This document shows, in pieces, positions 50,957 through 60,624 of a stretch of DNA of 64,000 nucleotides. The position numbers and the translations under genes are program-made. The notes under the pieces are model-generated. The model was not told where the DNA came from. It saw nothing but the letters and a program-made list of their open reading frames with translations, and searched no databases. Positions within the stretch are counted from its first letter, which is position 1; every line of letters starts with the position of its first letter. Source of the stretch: Sulfidibacter corallicola (GTDB lineage: Bacteria; Acidobacteriota; Holophagae; Acanthopleuribacterales; Acanthopleuribacteraceae); NCBI RefSeq assembly GCF_017498545.1, contig NZ_CP071793.1, positions 5,109,001 to 5,173,000 on the forward strand, read 5' to 3'.

Positions 50957-53900
50957 TATGGGTTCCTCATTTGTCGTTCCGCCTCGAGATATTCAGTTCT
51001 TCGGGGGTTTCGGTCACTGATCGGATTGCGCTTGTTCATTGGCGGGTTGTAATGATCATGTATCACCTGCTCTCTTCCTCGCTGTTCTGGGTAACTATCA
51101 GTTCGTCTATCCACCTTGAAGTCAAGATCTTTTGTTTCTGAATGCCTCCGGTGCTCACCTTCACGACGTTTTAGGTTTTTGCTTCGCCCGGTCCTCATAA
51201 CTTCACCTGTTTCTGGGTCCTTTAAAACGTAGGTTCCACCTTTGGCGGAATCCGCCGCATCATCGACCTTGTCCAGGGCTTTGGCTGTATCCCCCGCATT
51301 ATCCAATGTATTGGCCGCTTTGCGAAGGTCATTTGCCGTGTCGGTCTTCGTCGCGGCATTCGCCATCATCTTCCCGGCCCGCAACACCTTGATCGCCGTT
51401 CCCGCGCCGCCAGGCACGACTGGAACCGCTGCCGCCAAGGTGTCGACCACCACACCGCCGGCATCGATCGTGGCATCGAGCCAGTTGCCTTCGCGCGCAT
51501 TGTGGACGAACGAGGCCACGCCGATGCCGATGTTGGCCACGTCCCATACGGTTTCCAGGGCCTGGCCGTCCGGGTCCACCGCGTTCACCGGGTTTTGGTG
51601 GGTGTAGGCGTACAGGTTGTAACTGTTTGGCTGGTATGGATTAAAATCACGGCCCGGATCTGGTTCTGTGAAGCAGCCGGCCACCGGGTCGTAGAACCGG
51701 GCTTTCATGTAGATCAGCCCGTTCGGATCTTCGTCGTGGCCCGTGAAGCCGTGTGCGCCCTTGTGACGGGCTTCGGCGATGAACGGCTGCCCGTAGGGTT
51801 CGTAGGCTGAGGTCGTGGCCTCGTTGGTTTCTCCATCCCAGGTCACGACTGGGTTGCCCAACCGATCGCGGAAAAAGTGGGTCTTTTCCTTGTTCACGAG
51901 CTTGCCGTTCTCGAAGTCTTCCTTTTCGAGATAGATGGCCTTGCCTTGCAAGGCGACGTACTGGCGCCGTTGCTTCAGCGCATCGGTTGTTCCTAGGGCG
52001 AAGTCTTCCTCGGTGATGATCCGGCCGTCTGCGTGGCGGATCGAGTACGTCACCCTTCCGGTATCCTCGCGGACGGCGGCAACCCGCTGGCCGAAGGCGT
52101 CATACAGGAAGAACTGTTCACCCGATCCCAAACGGTTCCCGTTGAGGCGCCGACTTGCCGTGATCCGGAAAACCTGGCCGGCTTGGTTGTACTGGACCTG
52201 ATGGTTCGGTGTGTCCGTCAACCGGCCTTGCACATCGTAGGTGTAACCACCGTCTCGGTGAAACGGATTCCCCTGGCTGTAAGTGGCTGCATGGGCACCC
52301 ACGGCCAACGTCGCATGCCCGGTGTGATAGCTCAGCGCGGTTCGGTTGGTGAGGTTCCCGACCAGGTCGTAGCCGTAGGTGATCGACGCGTTCCCGACGG
52401 CGAACGACTGCAACTGGCCCAGCTCGGTGTAGCCGTGACGAACCTCCGTCGCGGAAGGGAACAACCGGTCGTTCCGGGTGTAGGACGCCATGAAGCCCCA
52501 CTCGTTGTAGGTGGTGAAGACACGTCGGTACAAGTGCCCCATGCTTCCGCGAAGCTCGCAGGTGGCCGAGCGACCCAGGGTGTCCGGCCACCAGTAGTTG
52601 AACAGCGAGGGACCCGTCCCCATGGCTTCCGCGGCAGCGACTTCGAGCGCGCCTTCATCGATCAACTGGTCCTCGGCAAGCGGGGGCCTGCTTCGCTCCT
52701 CGGCCGTGACCGGCTCCGCCATCCGCGCGAGTGCCGGCGCGCAGTTCCCCGACTGGCAATCGCCCAGATCCCAAATCGCCGCCAAAAGCTGACCGTTGTA
52801 GGGATTGTATTGGCCGTGATCGATCAGGTGTTCGAAGTCGGGGCCTTCGGGATGGTTGGGACCGAACCCATAGAACACGCCTCGTGGCGAACCGAAATAG
52901 TCGTAGGTGTAGGACTCGAAGGCCCCATGGGGATGCTGGAACCACCGTTCCCGGCCGATCTCGTCGTATGCCACATCGATTTCGTAAGCGCGAGTTCCTG
53001 AAAGCGCTTCAACTGAGAGGCCTCCGTTTTCCAGGCTGGAGCCATCCAACTGCGGCAAGGTGATCGTCATGCCCAAAAGCCGATTAGCACCGTCGAATGA
53101 CTTGTACGTGTAGGTGACCGGTAACCCGCTGTCGGACACCTGAACCGCTTCGGTCAGGCGGTTGCGGGCATCGTAGGCGAAGGTCGACAGCAATGATTCG
53201 TTGGGTTCGTTTAGAAGGCGACCGTATGTCTCCCGCAATCGACCCAAGCCGTCGTAGACGAACCTGGTGGCGGCAGTGGGGTTCGCCTCGTCGCCTTGAT
53301 ACCGGCGCGCCAAGAGTCCGCGGTTGTCATAGGCGAATCGAACCGGCTCACCGATTTCGGGATGGGCCTCCTCGATCACCTGACCGAGCCAGGTGCGGAT
53401 CGTCGTGCGGGCCAGCGCGCTATCTCCGAGGGGAAGAACCGTCGTCTTCAGACCCTTTGGATGCGCGGCGTACTGAAAAAACGTGCTTGATCCATTGGTG
53501 CCCGCCATGGTGATCCGACCCAGGAAATCGGTTTCCCGAACCCTTTCCAAGGTGCTGTCTGTGTCGTAGGCCGACACACGTTGGGATAGGACTGCGCCGC
53601 CATCGGCGGTTCGGCGATATCCGAACAGGGTGTCCTGCAGGATGCGGTTCGCTTCGGTCCAGGTGAAATAGATGCGGGTCGGCCGTCCGAAGGCGTCGTA
53701 CTCGTAGGACCAATGGCCGCCGAGACCACTGGTCTTGCGCGCCACCAGGCCCAACAGCGTGTAGGTGGTGTCGCGTTCAAAGGTGATTCGGTCCAGCGTG
53801 GCAATGCTTTCGCGGGTTTCCCGACCCCACACGTCGAACTGCCGGAACAGAACCGGGATGGTGTAGCCCGACTTGGTCCGGGTCACGATGGGAAACGTCA

Positions 53901-54921
53901 TCCCGGATCGTTCGTGCTCCGGCGCTTGAAGCCGGTAATAGCTCGTGATGTAGGGCGCTGTAGCCCCTGGCCGAGCGTATTCGGTCACCAGGTCGGCGGT
54001 GTCCGGCTGCTGGACCAGCACGACGCGGCCGTCATCGTCGTAATGGTAGGTCGTGGTGACGCCGTCGACGGTTTCGGTGGCCACCGAGCCGTCGGGGTTG
54101 AGGGTCCGGGTGGTGTCCACACCTTCGGGGTGATCGATGCGCGTCGGCACACCAAAGACGTAGTCGTGGAAACTGGTCAGGGCTCCGTTTTCACCACGAG
54201 TTTCCTGGAACGGCAATCCGCGGTCTGGGCCGCTCTGGTAATAGGTGAAGGTGTCGCGCTCGGATTCGGTCGTATGGCGCCAGCGCCGAACCTCCGTGGC
54301 GAAGGGAAAGGCCGCGTCTTGGTATCTGTAGGTGGTGCGGCCGATCGTTTCCGTGACCGCGCTTCGTTGGAACGTCTCGCGCTCCTCGGTAACAAGGCCG
54401 AGCACGTAGGGCGCGTCGAAGACGTGGTCGTGTTCGCCGAACTCCCGAACCACCCGGTGTGTGTAGTCAATCTCCCGGCGCAATTGGTGAGACCCGTTGC
54501 GTGCTTTGCGCGTGACGGCCGTCGGCTGCAGGAAATGCTGGTCGAAGTTCTGACCGTTCAGACCGTTCTCGTCAAACCAACTGTAGTGATAGTTGGTGTC
54601 GATCCAAACGCCATCCTCCAACTGGCTGTGCTGCCGCAGGGCATGAACCTGAATCGGGTCGCCGCCGGCATGGCCGCCGATGGTGCGTGGCGGCGTGTAG
54701 GTCCAAGCCTCCCGATAACTGGCATCGCTGAGGGTGACGGTGCGTTCACGCGGACGGCCGGCACATGGGCCTGGTCCCACGTCTGGAAGTAGGTTTCGAA
54801 GATGGGCGTGTTGACGTAACTGGTCACCCGCCGAAAGGTCTGGTCGCCATTGTGTTCCGTGACCGTGACGTCGATCCGGCCTTCCTGCTGCGGGTTGGTA
54901 GGTTCCTCGTTGGCCGTCCAC
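50956..54921 (-). CDS. RHS/YD-repeat protein, C-terminal part with GIY-YIG-like toxin tip
   Basis: 1321 open codons, of which the first ~55 are out-of-frame sequence. Real RHS similarity begins near 54755 and continues the upstream part after a frameshift. Many YD repeats follow (YDAFGRPTRIYF, YDNRGLLARRYQG). The RHS core ends with LIYMKARFYDPVAGCFTEPDP...NPVNAVDPDG, the usual junction. After a hydrophobic and Ala-rich linker the last ~90 residues read GTYVLKDPETGEVMRTGRSKN and LKRREGEHRRH, then an EQVIHDHYNPPMNKRNPI segment. This resembles the GIY-YIG/URI nuclease toxin fold (TGRSxNLxxR, Glu downstream). A DNase-type toxin is inferred. Confidence 0.8.
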   Translation of the reverse strand: MDGQRGTYQPAAGRPDRRHGHGTQWRPDLSAGDQLRQHAHLRNLLPDVGPGPCAGRPRERTVTLSDASYREAWTYTPPRTIGGHAGGDPIQVHALRQHSQLEDGVWIDTNYHYSWFDENGLNGQNFDQHFLQPTAVTRKARNGSHQLRREIDYTHRVVREFGEHDHVFDAPYVLGLVTEERETFQRSAVTETIGRTTYRYQDAAFPFATEVRRWRHTTESERDTFTYYQSGPDRGLPFQETRGENGALTSFHDYVFGVPTRIDHPEGVDTTRTLNPDGSVATETVDGVTTTYHYDDDGRVVLVQQPDTADLVTEYARPGATAPYITSYYRLQAPEHERSGMTFPIVTRTKSGYTIPVLFRQFDVWGRETRESIATLDRITFERDTTYTLLGLVARKTSGLGGHWSYEYDAFGRPTRIYFTWTEANRILQDTLFGYRRTADGGAVLSQRVSAYDTDSTLERVRETDFLGRITMAGTNGSSTFFQYAAHPKGLKTTVLPLGDSALARTTIRTWLGQVIEEAHPEIGEPVRFAYDNRGLLARRYQGDEANPTAATRFVYDGLGRLRETYGRLLNEPNESLLSTFAYDARNRLTEAVQVSDSGLPVTYTYKSFDGANRLLGMTITLPQLDGSSLENGGLSVEALSGTRAYEIDVAYDEIGRERWFQHPHGAFESYTYDYFGSPRGVFYGFGPNHPEGPDFEHLIDHGQYNPYNGQLLAAIWDLGDCQSGNCAPALARMAEPVTAEERSRPPLAEDQLIDEGALEVAAAEAMGTGPSLFNYWWPDTLGRSATCELRGSMGHLYRRVFTTYNEWGFMASYTRNDRLFPSATEVRHGYTELGQLQSFAVGNASITYGYDLVGNLTNRTALSYHTGHATLAVGAHAATYSQGNPFHRDGGYTYDVQGRLTDTPNHQVQYNQAGQVFRITASRRLNGNRLGSGEQFFLYDAFGQRVAAVREDTGRVTYSIRHADGRIITEEDFALGTTDALKQRRQYVALQGKAIYLEKEDFENGKLVNKEKTHFFRDRLGNPVVTWDGETNEATTSAYEPYGQPFIAEARHKGAHGFTGHDEDPNGLIYMKARFYDPVAGCFTEPDPGRDFNPYQPNSYNLYAYTHQNPVNAVDPDGQALETVWDVANIGIGVASFVHNAREGNWLDATIDAGGVVVDTLAAAVPVVPGGAGTAIKVLRAGKMMANAATKTDTANDLRKAANTLDNAGDTAKALDKVDDAADSAKGGTYVLKDPETGEVMRTGRSKNLKRREGEHRRHSETKDLDFKVDRRTDSYPEQRGREQVIHDHYNPPMNKRNPISDRNPRRTEYLEAERQMRNP

Positions 54922-56249
54922 TGGCGGTAGTCGAAGGTATAGCGACCACCGGCAAAGGTCATCTCGCTCAGGCGCACGTATGGCCGAGAAATGGTGTGGT
55001 AGACCTCGCAGCCGTCATCGCGAGGGGTGCGGCAATCACTGGTGTCTACCTCCAGGTGATGGAAGGCCTGAGAGGCGTAGTCGTACTGGACCGTGCCACC
55101 GGTGGGCAGGGCCATCGCGGTGACATAGGGAAAGCGTTGGCCGATGTCCTCGGTCGTGAAAACGGTCTCGTAGCCTTCGGGCGTGGTGACCTTGTGAAGG
55201 ACCGTGAACGTCTGGTTTTCGATGTGAATGGACCGATACGCAAACGACTTCAGAAGTTTGGCGCCCTGGGCGGATTCGAGCGTGACCCGAATCAGTCGGT
55301 CGCCCTCATAGTGAAACTGCAATGCCCGACCAAAGGAGTCGGTGACGCGGTCGACCAGCGCCGAATCGGGCAAGGTCCCGTCGGGATCGCGGCCGCCAAC
55401 ATACGAAATGGAGATCGTGCGCTGGTTCGGAAGGCGGATTTCCACGGGGAAGAACTTGACCGCAGTCGCGTTGTGCCACTCGGTGACGCGCTGAACGGCC
55501 TGGAACTCGGTGCGCTGGCCGTTGGGGTCGAGCAGGTAGTAACTGTTTTGGGAAAACCCTTCGAGGGAAGTTCCGTCCAGCGTTCGCGCTCGTGTGATGC
55601 GGCGCAATTGGTCGTCGACGAAGTGGATGTCGGCATGGCGGGGCATGCAACCGTCGAAATCGCAAACGTCTTCGGGCCCTCCGTTTTCAGGATCGGCCTG
55701 AAACAGGTTGTCGCGGCCGAACACCGTGACGTTGCCAGCGGTATCGACGAAGCGAACGCGTTCCCAATCGACGGAGGCCGGACCGGTTCCGTTCCCGAAC
55801 ACGGCGTTGCGGGCCAGGATGTAGCCAAAGTTGAAGCGCCACCCGAAGCCCAAACCCTGGCCGGTCGGCGCCTCGTTCATGGGACATAGGCGGAAACCGC
55901 TTTCGTCGTCGCAGTACTTTTCCTGCGGCGACTTGTAGATGGGTTGCAGGTACATGCCCGGAACGCCGATGGGATCGAGTGCGATGTTGAGCTTGCCGGT
56001 AAACTCGTTGACGGTGGTGAAGGGCGCTGAAGTACCGAGGCCCAGACGATCGGAGTCCGAAGAAAGGGAGGCAACGCCATTTTGAGGCTCGGTCAAGGCA
56101 GGGTTGCGGCGGTTCGAGTCGTCGGCATCCGCGTCAGAGGCGGAGAGCGGGATGACCAGGAGGAAAAGAAATCCGGCAAGGGTGACGGCCATCGCCAGGC
56201 GACGAGATGAAGCAAATCGGTGGCGTTGAAGAAATGAATGGGAAGGCAT
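54558..56249 (-). CDS. RHS protein, N-terminal part with signal peptide
   Basis: 563 open codons. A signal peptide (LAMAVTLAGFLFLLVIPLSA) gives export. The next ~480 residues have the N-terminal RHS-family pattern FTTVNEFTGKLNIALDPIGV, a NGQRTEFQAVQRVTEW-like repeat and YVGGRDPDG. The last ~65 codons (after WDQAHVPA, near 54755) are unlike RHS and read the C-terminal gene in another frame. A single-base loss joins the two parts into one protein of about 1760 residues. Either a real mutation, phase variation or a sequencing error; no slippery heptamer was seen. As written, neither part makes a complete toxin. Confidence 0.78.
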   Translation of the reverse strand: MPSHSFLQRHRFASSRRLAMAVTLAGFLFLLVIPLSASDADADDSNRRNPALTEPQNGVASLSSDSDRLGLGTSAPFTTVNEFTGKLNIALDPIGVPGMYLQPIYKSPQEKYCDDESGFRLCPMNEAPTGQGLGFGWRFNFGYILARNAVFGNGTGPASVDWERVRFVDTAGNVTVFGRDNLFQADPENGGPEDVCDFDGCMPRHADIHFVDDQLRRITRARTLDGTSLEGFSQNSYYLLDPNGQRTEFQAVQRVTEWHNATAVKFFPVEIRLPNQRTISISYVGGRDPDGTLPDSALVDRVTDSFGRALQFHYEGDRLIRVTLESAQGAKLLKSFAYRSIHIENQTFTVLHKVTTPEGYETVFTTEDIGQRFPYVTAMALPTGGTVQYDYASQAFHHLEVDTSDCRTPRDDGCEVYHTISRPYVRLSEMTFAGGRYTFDYRQWTANEEPTNPQQEGRIDVTVTEHNGDQTFRRVTSYVNTPIFETYFQTWDQAHVPAVRVNAPSPSAMPVIGRLGPTRRHAPSAAMPAATRFRFMPCGSTASWRMAFGSTPTITTVGLTRTV

Positions 56250-56598
56250 GCTGTCAAACTCCCTTGAAAATCGATGGAATGAATGGAGGAGTTAAGGGCC
56301 GTGCAATGAGATAGATAAGGCTAAAGCCGGAAACGGTGGTTTCCGGGAGCTTGAAATCGCGATAGCGAAAGAATGGCTACGTCTCAAATCCAGAACCAAA
56401 AACGGGTAGACACAGGGCCTTACATAATGGGAGGCGGTGACTCGTCTGAAATGGTCTCGGGTGATCGAGAGTCCCCCCCAGATTCAGAAAACCGTGTCCT
56501 TCCTCATCTGAAATCGTTTGAGGTGACGAGAAAACCGGGGAATCGATGTCCAGCCATTGGCGTTGGGAGTGAAGCTAGGCGGCTTCGTGGATCGCTAT
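56250..56598. other. Gap between RHS and glycosyltransferase genes
   Basis: 349 bases with no recognised gene; open frames on the plus strand are antisense to, or read into, the glycosyltransferase gene. The region should hold the RHS promoter and the 3' end of the glycosyltransferase transcript. Slightly more AT-rich than the flanks. Confidence 0.35.
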
Positions 56599-58680
56599 TC
56601 ACGCGTCAGGCGCGCCTTCGCGCGCCAGGCGGACCAGTGTTGCCTCGAATTCCTGGGCCGCTTGGGTGCAACGCAGCAGTTGCACCGATTTCGCCGCCAC
56701 CGTTGCGCGCAGCTCTGCCCGTTTCTCCGCATCGTGGGCCAGCTCCAGGGCCAGTCGCAGCCAGTCGTCCTCGTCCTGTGCGATCGTTTCCGAAAAACCC
56801 ATCTGGCGATAGCAGCCCAGCGTGAACCGCCCGCGGATGAATCGGCCCGGCAGCGTAACCACCGGCACACCCATCGCCACCGCTTCCATGCTGGTATTGC
56901 CGCCGCTGAAGTGCAGTGAATCCAACAGGACATCCGCTTCGCAAAGCAGGTTCAGGTAGTCGGAGTAACTCAGACGGGGGAGGAACACCAGCCGATCTCC
57001 GTCGACACCCAAGCGCTTTTCCAATCGGGTCCGCAAAAGGGTGGTCCAGTGATCGCGTTTTCCGCTGACCAGCACGAAACGGGCGTCCCGGTCTTCGGCT
57101 AGGAGCCGCGCGATCAGGTCGTCGAAGTCGGGATGGAGTTTGAACAGGTTTTGCGGGCAGAAGTAGAAAGGGGTGTCGGCGGGAAGCCCATAATGGGTCC
57201 TGGCCTTGCGCTGGTTCGGCTGCAGCACCGGCGGCTCGTAGGCACAAGGGATGTGGTCCAGCAAGATCAGCTTTTCGGTGTAATGCGCTTGGCCACCCGA
57301 TTCCCAAAGCCTGCTGGAAAGGTAGGCGTCGATATTCGGCACGCCGGACGTCTCGCTGGTTCCCCAGGAGGTGCATTGAATCGGGGCCAACCGGAAAAAA
57401 GGCAGAAAGTAGTTCAGCGAGTCGGAGCCCACTTCCCAGAAATAGACCAAATCGAAGGCGGCTTGGCGAATGATTCGCACCGCGGCCGGCAAGTCTTCGG
57501 GAATGGCCAGCCATTGAAGCGCAGGAACCGGCTCCAGCGACGCGCGGATCTTTTCCAGGCTGGATGTGGGACCGACGATCGTCAAAACCGCGTCGCTAGC
57601 GCCCCATCGCTGGATGATGCCCTTGGTACAGCTCAGGAAAATACCCTCGTGACCGCGGGTCACCAGAAAGGCGATACGGGTGCGACCCGAGCGGTTGGCA
57701 ACCAGGTTCTCGGGCTCCCGGTGATGGAACAGCTCGGCGTAGCGGCGTTTCAGGTCGCAATTGTCTTCCCCCTGATAGGCGAGGGGATACGGCGGGTGGG
57801 CGTTGCTTTTGGTGAGCTCCGCGGCGTACCGGCCCAGGTCGATCGGCGCGATCGAGCCCAGCGCTTTCTCGAATCGCTTGCGCCAATAGCCGATGGCCTT
57901 GCGGTTGGGCGGAATAACCGGACAGACCGCTTCCTTGCGGAGCTGCCACAAGTCGTGTTCGGGCCGCGTCTTCAGCGCTTGGGCGAACGAGCGCGTCGCC
58001 TCCTGGTATTTGCCCTGAAGTTGCTGGACCAGGCCCAGGTTGTTGAGGCTCTCCGTGGCGTTCGGCTGAACCGCGATCGCTTTTCGGAGCAGGAGCTCCG
58101 CCTCGTCCACCGCCTGCTCGCCCAGGTACACCGCCGCCAAATTGTTCAGGGCCCCGGCATCGCGAGGATTGAGCCGAATCGCGGTCAGGTAGCACTGTTT
58201 GGCCTGGTTCAGGTCGCCGCGGCCCCGGTACAGATTGCCCAGGTTGCTGTGGACCTCCGCGTAGTTGGGCTGTAGCGCCAAGGCCTGTTGGTAGGCCGCC
58301 ATCGCTTCGTCGGCACGATCGAGAAAAACCAGCGCCGTGCCGCGGTGGTTGTGACCCTCGGGCAGGCGGGCATCCAGCGCCAGGGCTCGATCCGCCGCGG
58401 CCAGGGCCTCCTCGGCACGGCGCAACTCGAGCAACAGGGCGGCTCGGTTGGCGTGGAACAGGGCGACACGGGCGTTGGCCTCGATCGCCGTGTCGATCAG
58501 GCTCAGGGCTTCGTCGTGGTTTCCGCGGATACCTTCGATGCCGCCGAGCAGATGAAGCGCATCGGCATGCCGGGGCTGCCGTTCGAGAATGCGTCGATAG
58601 ACTCGCTCCGCCTGTTCGAGTTCGCCCTTTTGATGGTGGGCCAGTCCCTGGCGCAGCCATATGTCGTGTGGTTCCGTCAT
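56599..58680 (-). CDS. TPR protein with OGT-type (GT41) glycosyltransferase domain
   Basis: 693 residues. Residues 1-270 are about seven TPR units (for example AERVYRRILERQPRHADALHLLG, NNLAAVYLGEQAVDEAELLL). The rest matches the C-terminal region of O-GlcNAc transferase-like proteins: IQCTSWGTSETSGVPNIDAYL, then KLHPDFDDLIARLL, LPRLSYSDYLNLLCEADVLLDSLHFSGGNTSMEAVAMGVPVVTLPG. Family members attach sugars to protein Ser/Thr. It lies 235 bases after flgH, on the same strand, so a flagellar target is possible but not shown. The start at 58680 follows the TPR boundary; an upstream ATG (58743) adds a polar stub. Confidence 0.9.
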   Translation of the reverse strand: MTEPHDIWLRQGLAHHQKGELEQAERVYRRILERQPRHADALHLLGGIEGIRGNHDEALSLIDTAIEANARVALFHANRAALLLELRRAEEALAAADRALALDARLPEGHNHRGTALVFLDRADEAMAAYQQALALQPNYAEVHSNLGNLYRGRGDLNQAKQCYLTAIRLNPRDAGALNNLAAVYLGEQAVDEAELLLRKAIAVQPNATESLNNLGLVQQLQGKYQEATRSFAQALKTRPEHDLWQLRKEAVCPVIPPNRKAIGYWRKRFEKALGSIAPIDLGRYAAELTKSNAHPPYPLAYQGEDNCDLKRRYAELFHHREPENLVANRSGRTRIAFLVTRGHEGIFLSCTKGIIQRWGASDAVLTIVGPTSSLEKIRASLEPVPALQWLAIPEDLPAAVRIIRQAAFDLVYFWEVGSDSLNYFLPFFRLAPIQCTSWGTSETSGVPNIDAYLSSRLWESGGQAHYTEKLILLDHIPCAYEPPVLQPNQRKARTHYGLPADTPFYFCPQNLFKLHPDFDDLIARLLAEDRDARFVLVSGKRDHWTTLLRTRLEKRLGVDGDRLVFLPRLSYSDYLNLLCEADVLLDSLHFSGGNTSMEAVAMGVPVVTLPGRFIRGRFTLGCYRQMGFSETIAQDEDDWLRLALELAHDAEKRAELRATVAAKSVQLLRCTQAAQEFEATLVRLAREGAPDA

Positions 58681-58915
58681 GGTGCGGTGTCGAATCCTGC
58701 CGGTTTGATCACGTCGTTCATCATCCGGGCACGCGCCGTTCACGCGTGACTGAGAAAGGAGAGAAGCTTCCTGGGGGATGAGCGACGATGTGGATGCCTC
58801 ATCCTACCCCTCCAGCCAATGTCGCGACCAGCGCAATTTTTGCCGGGTCCCTTCGGTGTACCGGTGCTGGGCGGTCAAGCAGGGGTTGTTCGGATCCGCT
58901 GCGATTGGATCGCTC

Positions 58916-59641
58916 TCAAAAGGGCCAGATGGCGTGCAGCACCCGCGAAAAGAAGCCGGGATTTTGCAGCCCGGAGACCACCCCGCGGCCGTGGTAATAC
59001 ACGTTCAAATCCGCGATCTGGCTGGACGTGATGCTGTTGTCCTTTTCCACCAGCAACGGATTGACGATCCCCGAAAGGTAGAATTGAACCTGTTCGCCGT
59101 TGACTCGCAAATGCTTCTGACCCTGGACCACCAGGTACCCGTTCGGCAAAACCCGGATGACGCGCCCGGCGACACTGCCCGTGAAGGTTTCGCTGCGTTG
59201 GGTGGAACCGTCGCCCGTGTGCGAGCTGTCGCTGGTGGCGCCCACCAGGGTTCCGTCGGTGGTCCCTTCGCCGAAGAACTGGGTGTGGGTTTTCTCGAGG
59301 CCCAACAGGTTCGGGATCTTCAACGACGCTTCGTTTTCCCGCGTCGTGGCGGTGCGCGCATTGGTCGTGGCGTTGAAGCTCTCCGCGATGCGGATCAAGA
59401 TGATGTCGTTGAGGCGAAAGGCCTTGGTGTCCGAGATCATACCGGAGGCGATATTTTGATCGGTGAACAGCGAACCCGGGGCATAGATCTGTGGGCTGGG
59501 TGTTTCGTCGATCTCAAAGGGCTCGATGGTCGGGGGCGGACCGTCCAACAGGCCGTGATGGCGCATGCAGCCCGTGGTCATGAAGGTGCCCAGAAGCACG
59601 ATGCCCCAGGTAATGAAGGTATTCGGTCTCGAGGTGATCAT
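58916..59641 (-). CDS. flgH: Flagellar L-ring lipoprotein FlgH
   Basis: 241 residues. Forms the outer-membrane ring around the flagellar rod. Lipobox FMTTGC follows a short hydrophobic leader. SLFTDQNIASGMISDTKAFRLNDIILIRI and the ENEASLKIPNLLGLE region are FlgH-like, as are GRVIRVLPNGYLVVQGQKHLRVNGE and the LSGIVNP motif. GGAGG lies 7 bases before the ATG at 59641. Follows flgA by 29 bases. flgI, which usually follows, is not next; a glycosyltransferase gene is. Confidence 0.96.
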   Translation of the reverse strand: MITSRPNTFITWGIVLLGTFMTTGCMRHHGLLDGPPPTIEPFEIDETPSPQIYAPGSLFTDQNIASGMISDTKAFRLNDIILIRIAESFNATTNARTATTRENEASLKIPNLLGLEKTHTQFFGEGTTDGTLVGATSDSSHTGDGSTQRSETFTGSVAGRVIRVLPNGYLVVQGQKHLRVNGEQVQFYLSGIVNPLLVEKDNSITSSQIADLNVYYHGRGVVSGLQNPGFFSRVLHAIWPF

Positions 59642-59670
59642 GAGCGGGCCTCCTTCCACAGGGTGCTACA

Positions 59671-60609
59671 TCAAAGAGCCATGTCCACGTGGACCTGGCC
59701 GTCGCGGGCGACCTTGCCCACGAACATTTTTCCGGACTGCATGTTTTTCAACCGAACGGTCTCGCCGGCGCCGCCGTTGTCCAGCGACAACGCCTTCATG
59801 CGAATCGTCAACCCACCGGAGCGGGCGACGACCGTACAGGGTCGGTTGCGTTCCACCAGCGGAGTGATTTTGACGTGGTGTTGGGTCAGCATGGTGCCGG
59901 CACGAACCAGGGTCTTGGCGCTCAATCCGATGAAATCTTCCGGCGTCACCAGCGGTGCGGTCAGGCGATCCAGGCGTCGGTAGTCCCAAGAGACGTCCCG
60001 TTCCGTCAACGGCTGGCCTCGGTCGAGGTCGTGATTGACCGTCGCCACCAGCACTTCGGCACTGATGGTCGCCTGCACGATCAGGGTCTTGTGGATGTCG
60101 CCATCGATGATCAGGTCGACCGCCAGTGAATTGCGTCCGATCATTCCGCGATTCCCGCGCTGGCGAATGTCGAAACGCATCGAACCCTTGGGAATTTGGC
60201 GCAGGGAGGGCACCAGTACCCGTTCCAGGCGATAGGTATAATCGCCGTTTGATTGCGCATGCACCCAATCGCGAACCGCCGTTTCCAGGTGCGTCGAGGA
60301 AAAATCCATGCCCTTGCGGCTGACCAGGACGGCCTTGGCTCCGCGCCAGGCCACTTCCAGCGAGTGGCGCGTGCGGTTCAGGACCGTTTCGATCTGAATC
60401 GGTCGAATGACGCGCTTCTGTAGCACGGGCGGGCTGGGTGCGATGACCGGATTGCCGACGCCCTTGCGCTCGAGTGCGGCGAAGCTGGTATCCGAAACCA
60501 GGTCGCGCAGGTGAATTTCTTCGCCCTGGACGATCACTTCGCGTTTCAAATCCACTTCCACCGTCGCGCCGAAGGTGGTGAGGGTCAATAAAAGGGTCAT
60601 CCACGTCAT
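59671..60609 (-). CDS. flgA: Flagellar P-ring assembly protein FlgA
   Basis: 312 residues. Periplasmic chaperone for P-ring (FlgI) assembly. N-terminal hydrophobic signal (MTLLLTLTTFGATV), an SAF-like domain in the second half with TVNHDLDRGQPLTERDVSWDYRR, and the C-terminal VVARSGGLTIRMKALSLDNGGAGETVRLKN, typical of FlgA. Somewhat longer than the E. coli protein (219). Gaps of 15 bases to flgG and 29 to flgH indicate one operon. Its presence implies a FlgI elsewhere. Confidence 0.94.
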   Translation of the reverse strand: MTWMTLLLTLTTFGATVEVDLKREVIVQGEEIHLRDLVSDTSFAALERKGVGNPVIAPSPPVLQKRVIRPIQIETVLNRTRHSLEVAWRGAKAVLVSRKGMDFSSTHLETAVRDWVHAQSNGDYTYRLERVLVPSLRQIPKGSMRFDIRQRGNRGMIGRNSLAVDLIIDGDIHKTLIVQATISAEVLVATVNHDLDRGQPLTERDVSWDYRRLDRLTAPLVTPEDFIGLSAKTLVRAGTMLTQHHVKITPLVERNRPCTVVARSGGLTIRMKALSLDNGGAGETVRLKNMQSGKMFVGKVARDGQVHVDMAL

Positions 60610-60624
60610 GGCCGCCTCACTTCT

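Noticed and set aside
54735..54765. Programmed -1 frameshift in the RHS gene
   Set aside because: No slippery heptamer or following pseudoknot-like structure was seen; a simple indel is the simpler reading.
53713..54792. 359-codon plus-strand ORF inside the RHS region
   Set aside because: Antisense to in-frame YD repeats and lacks its own features.
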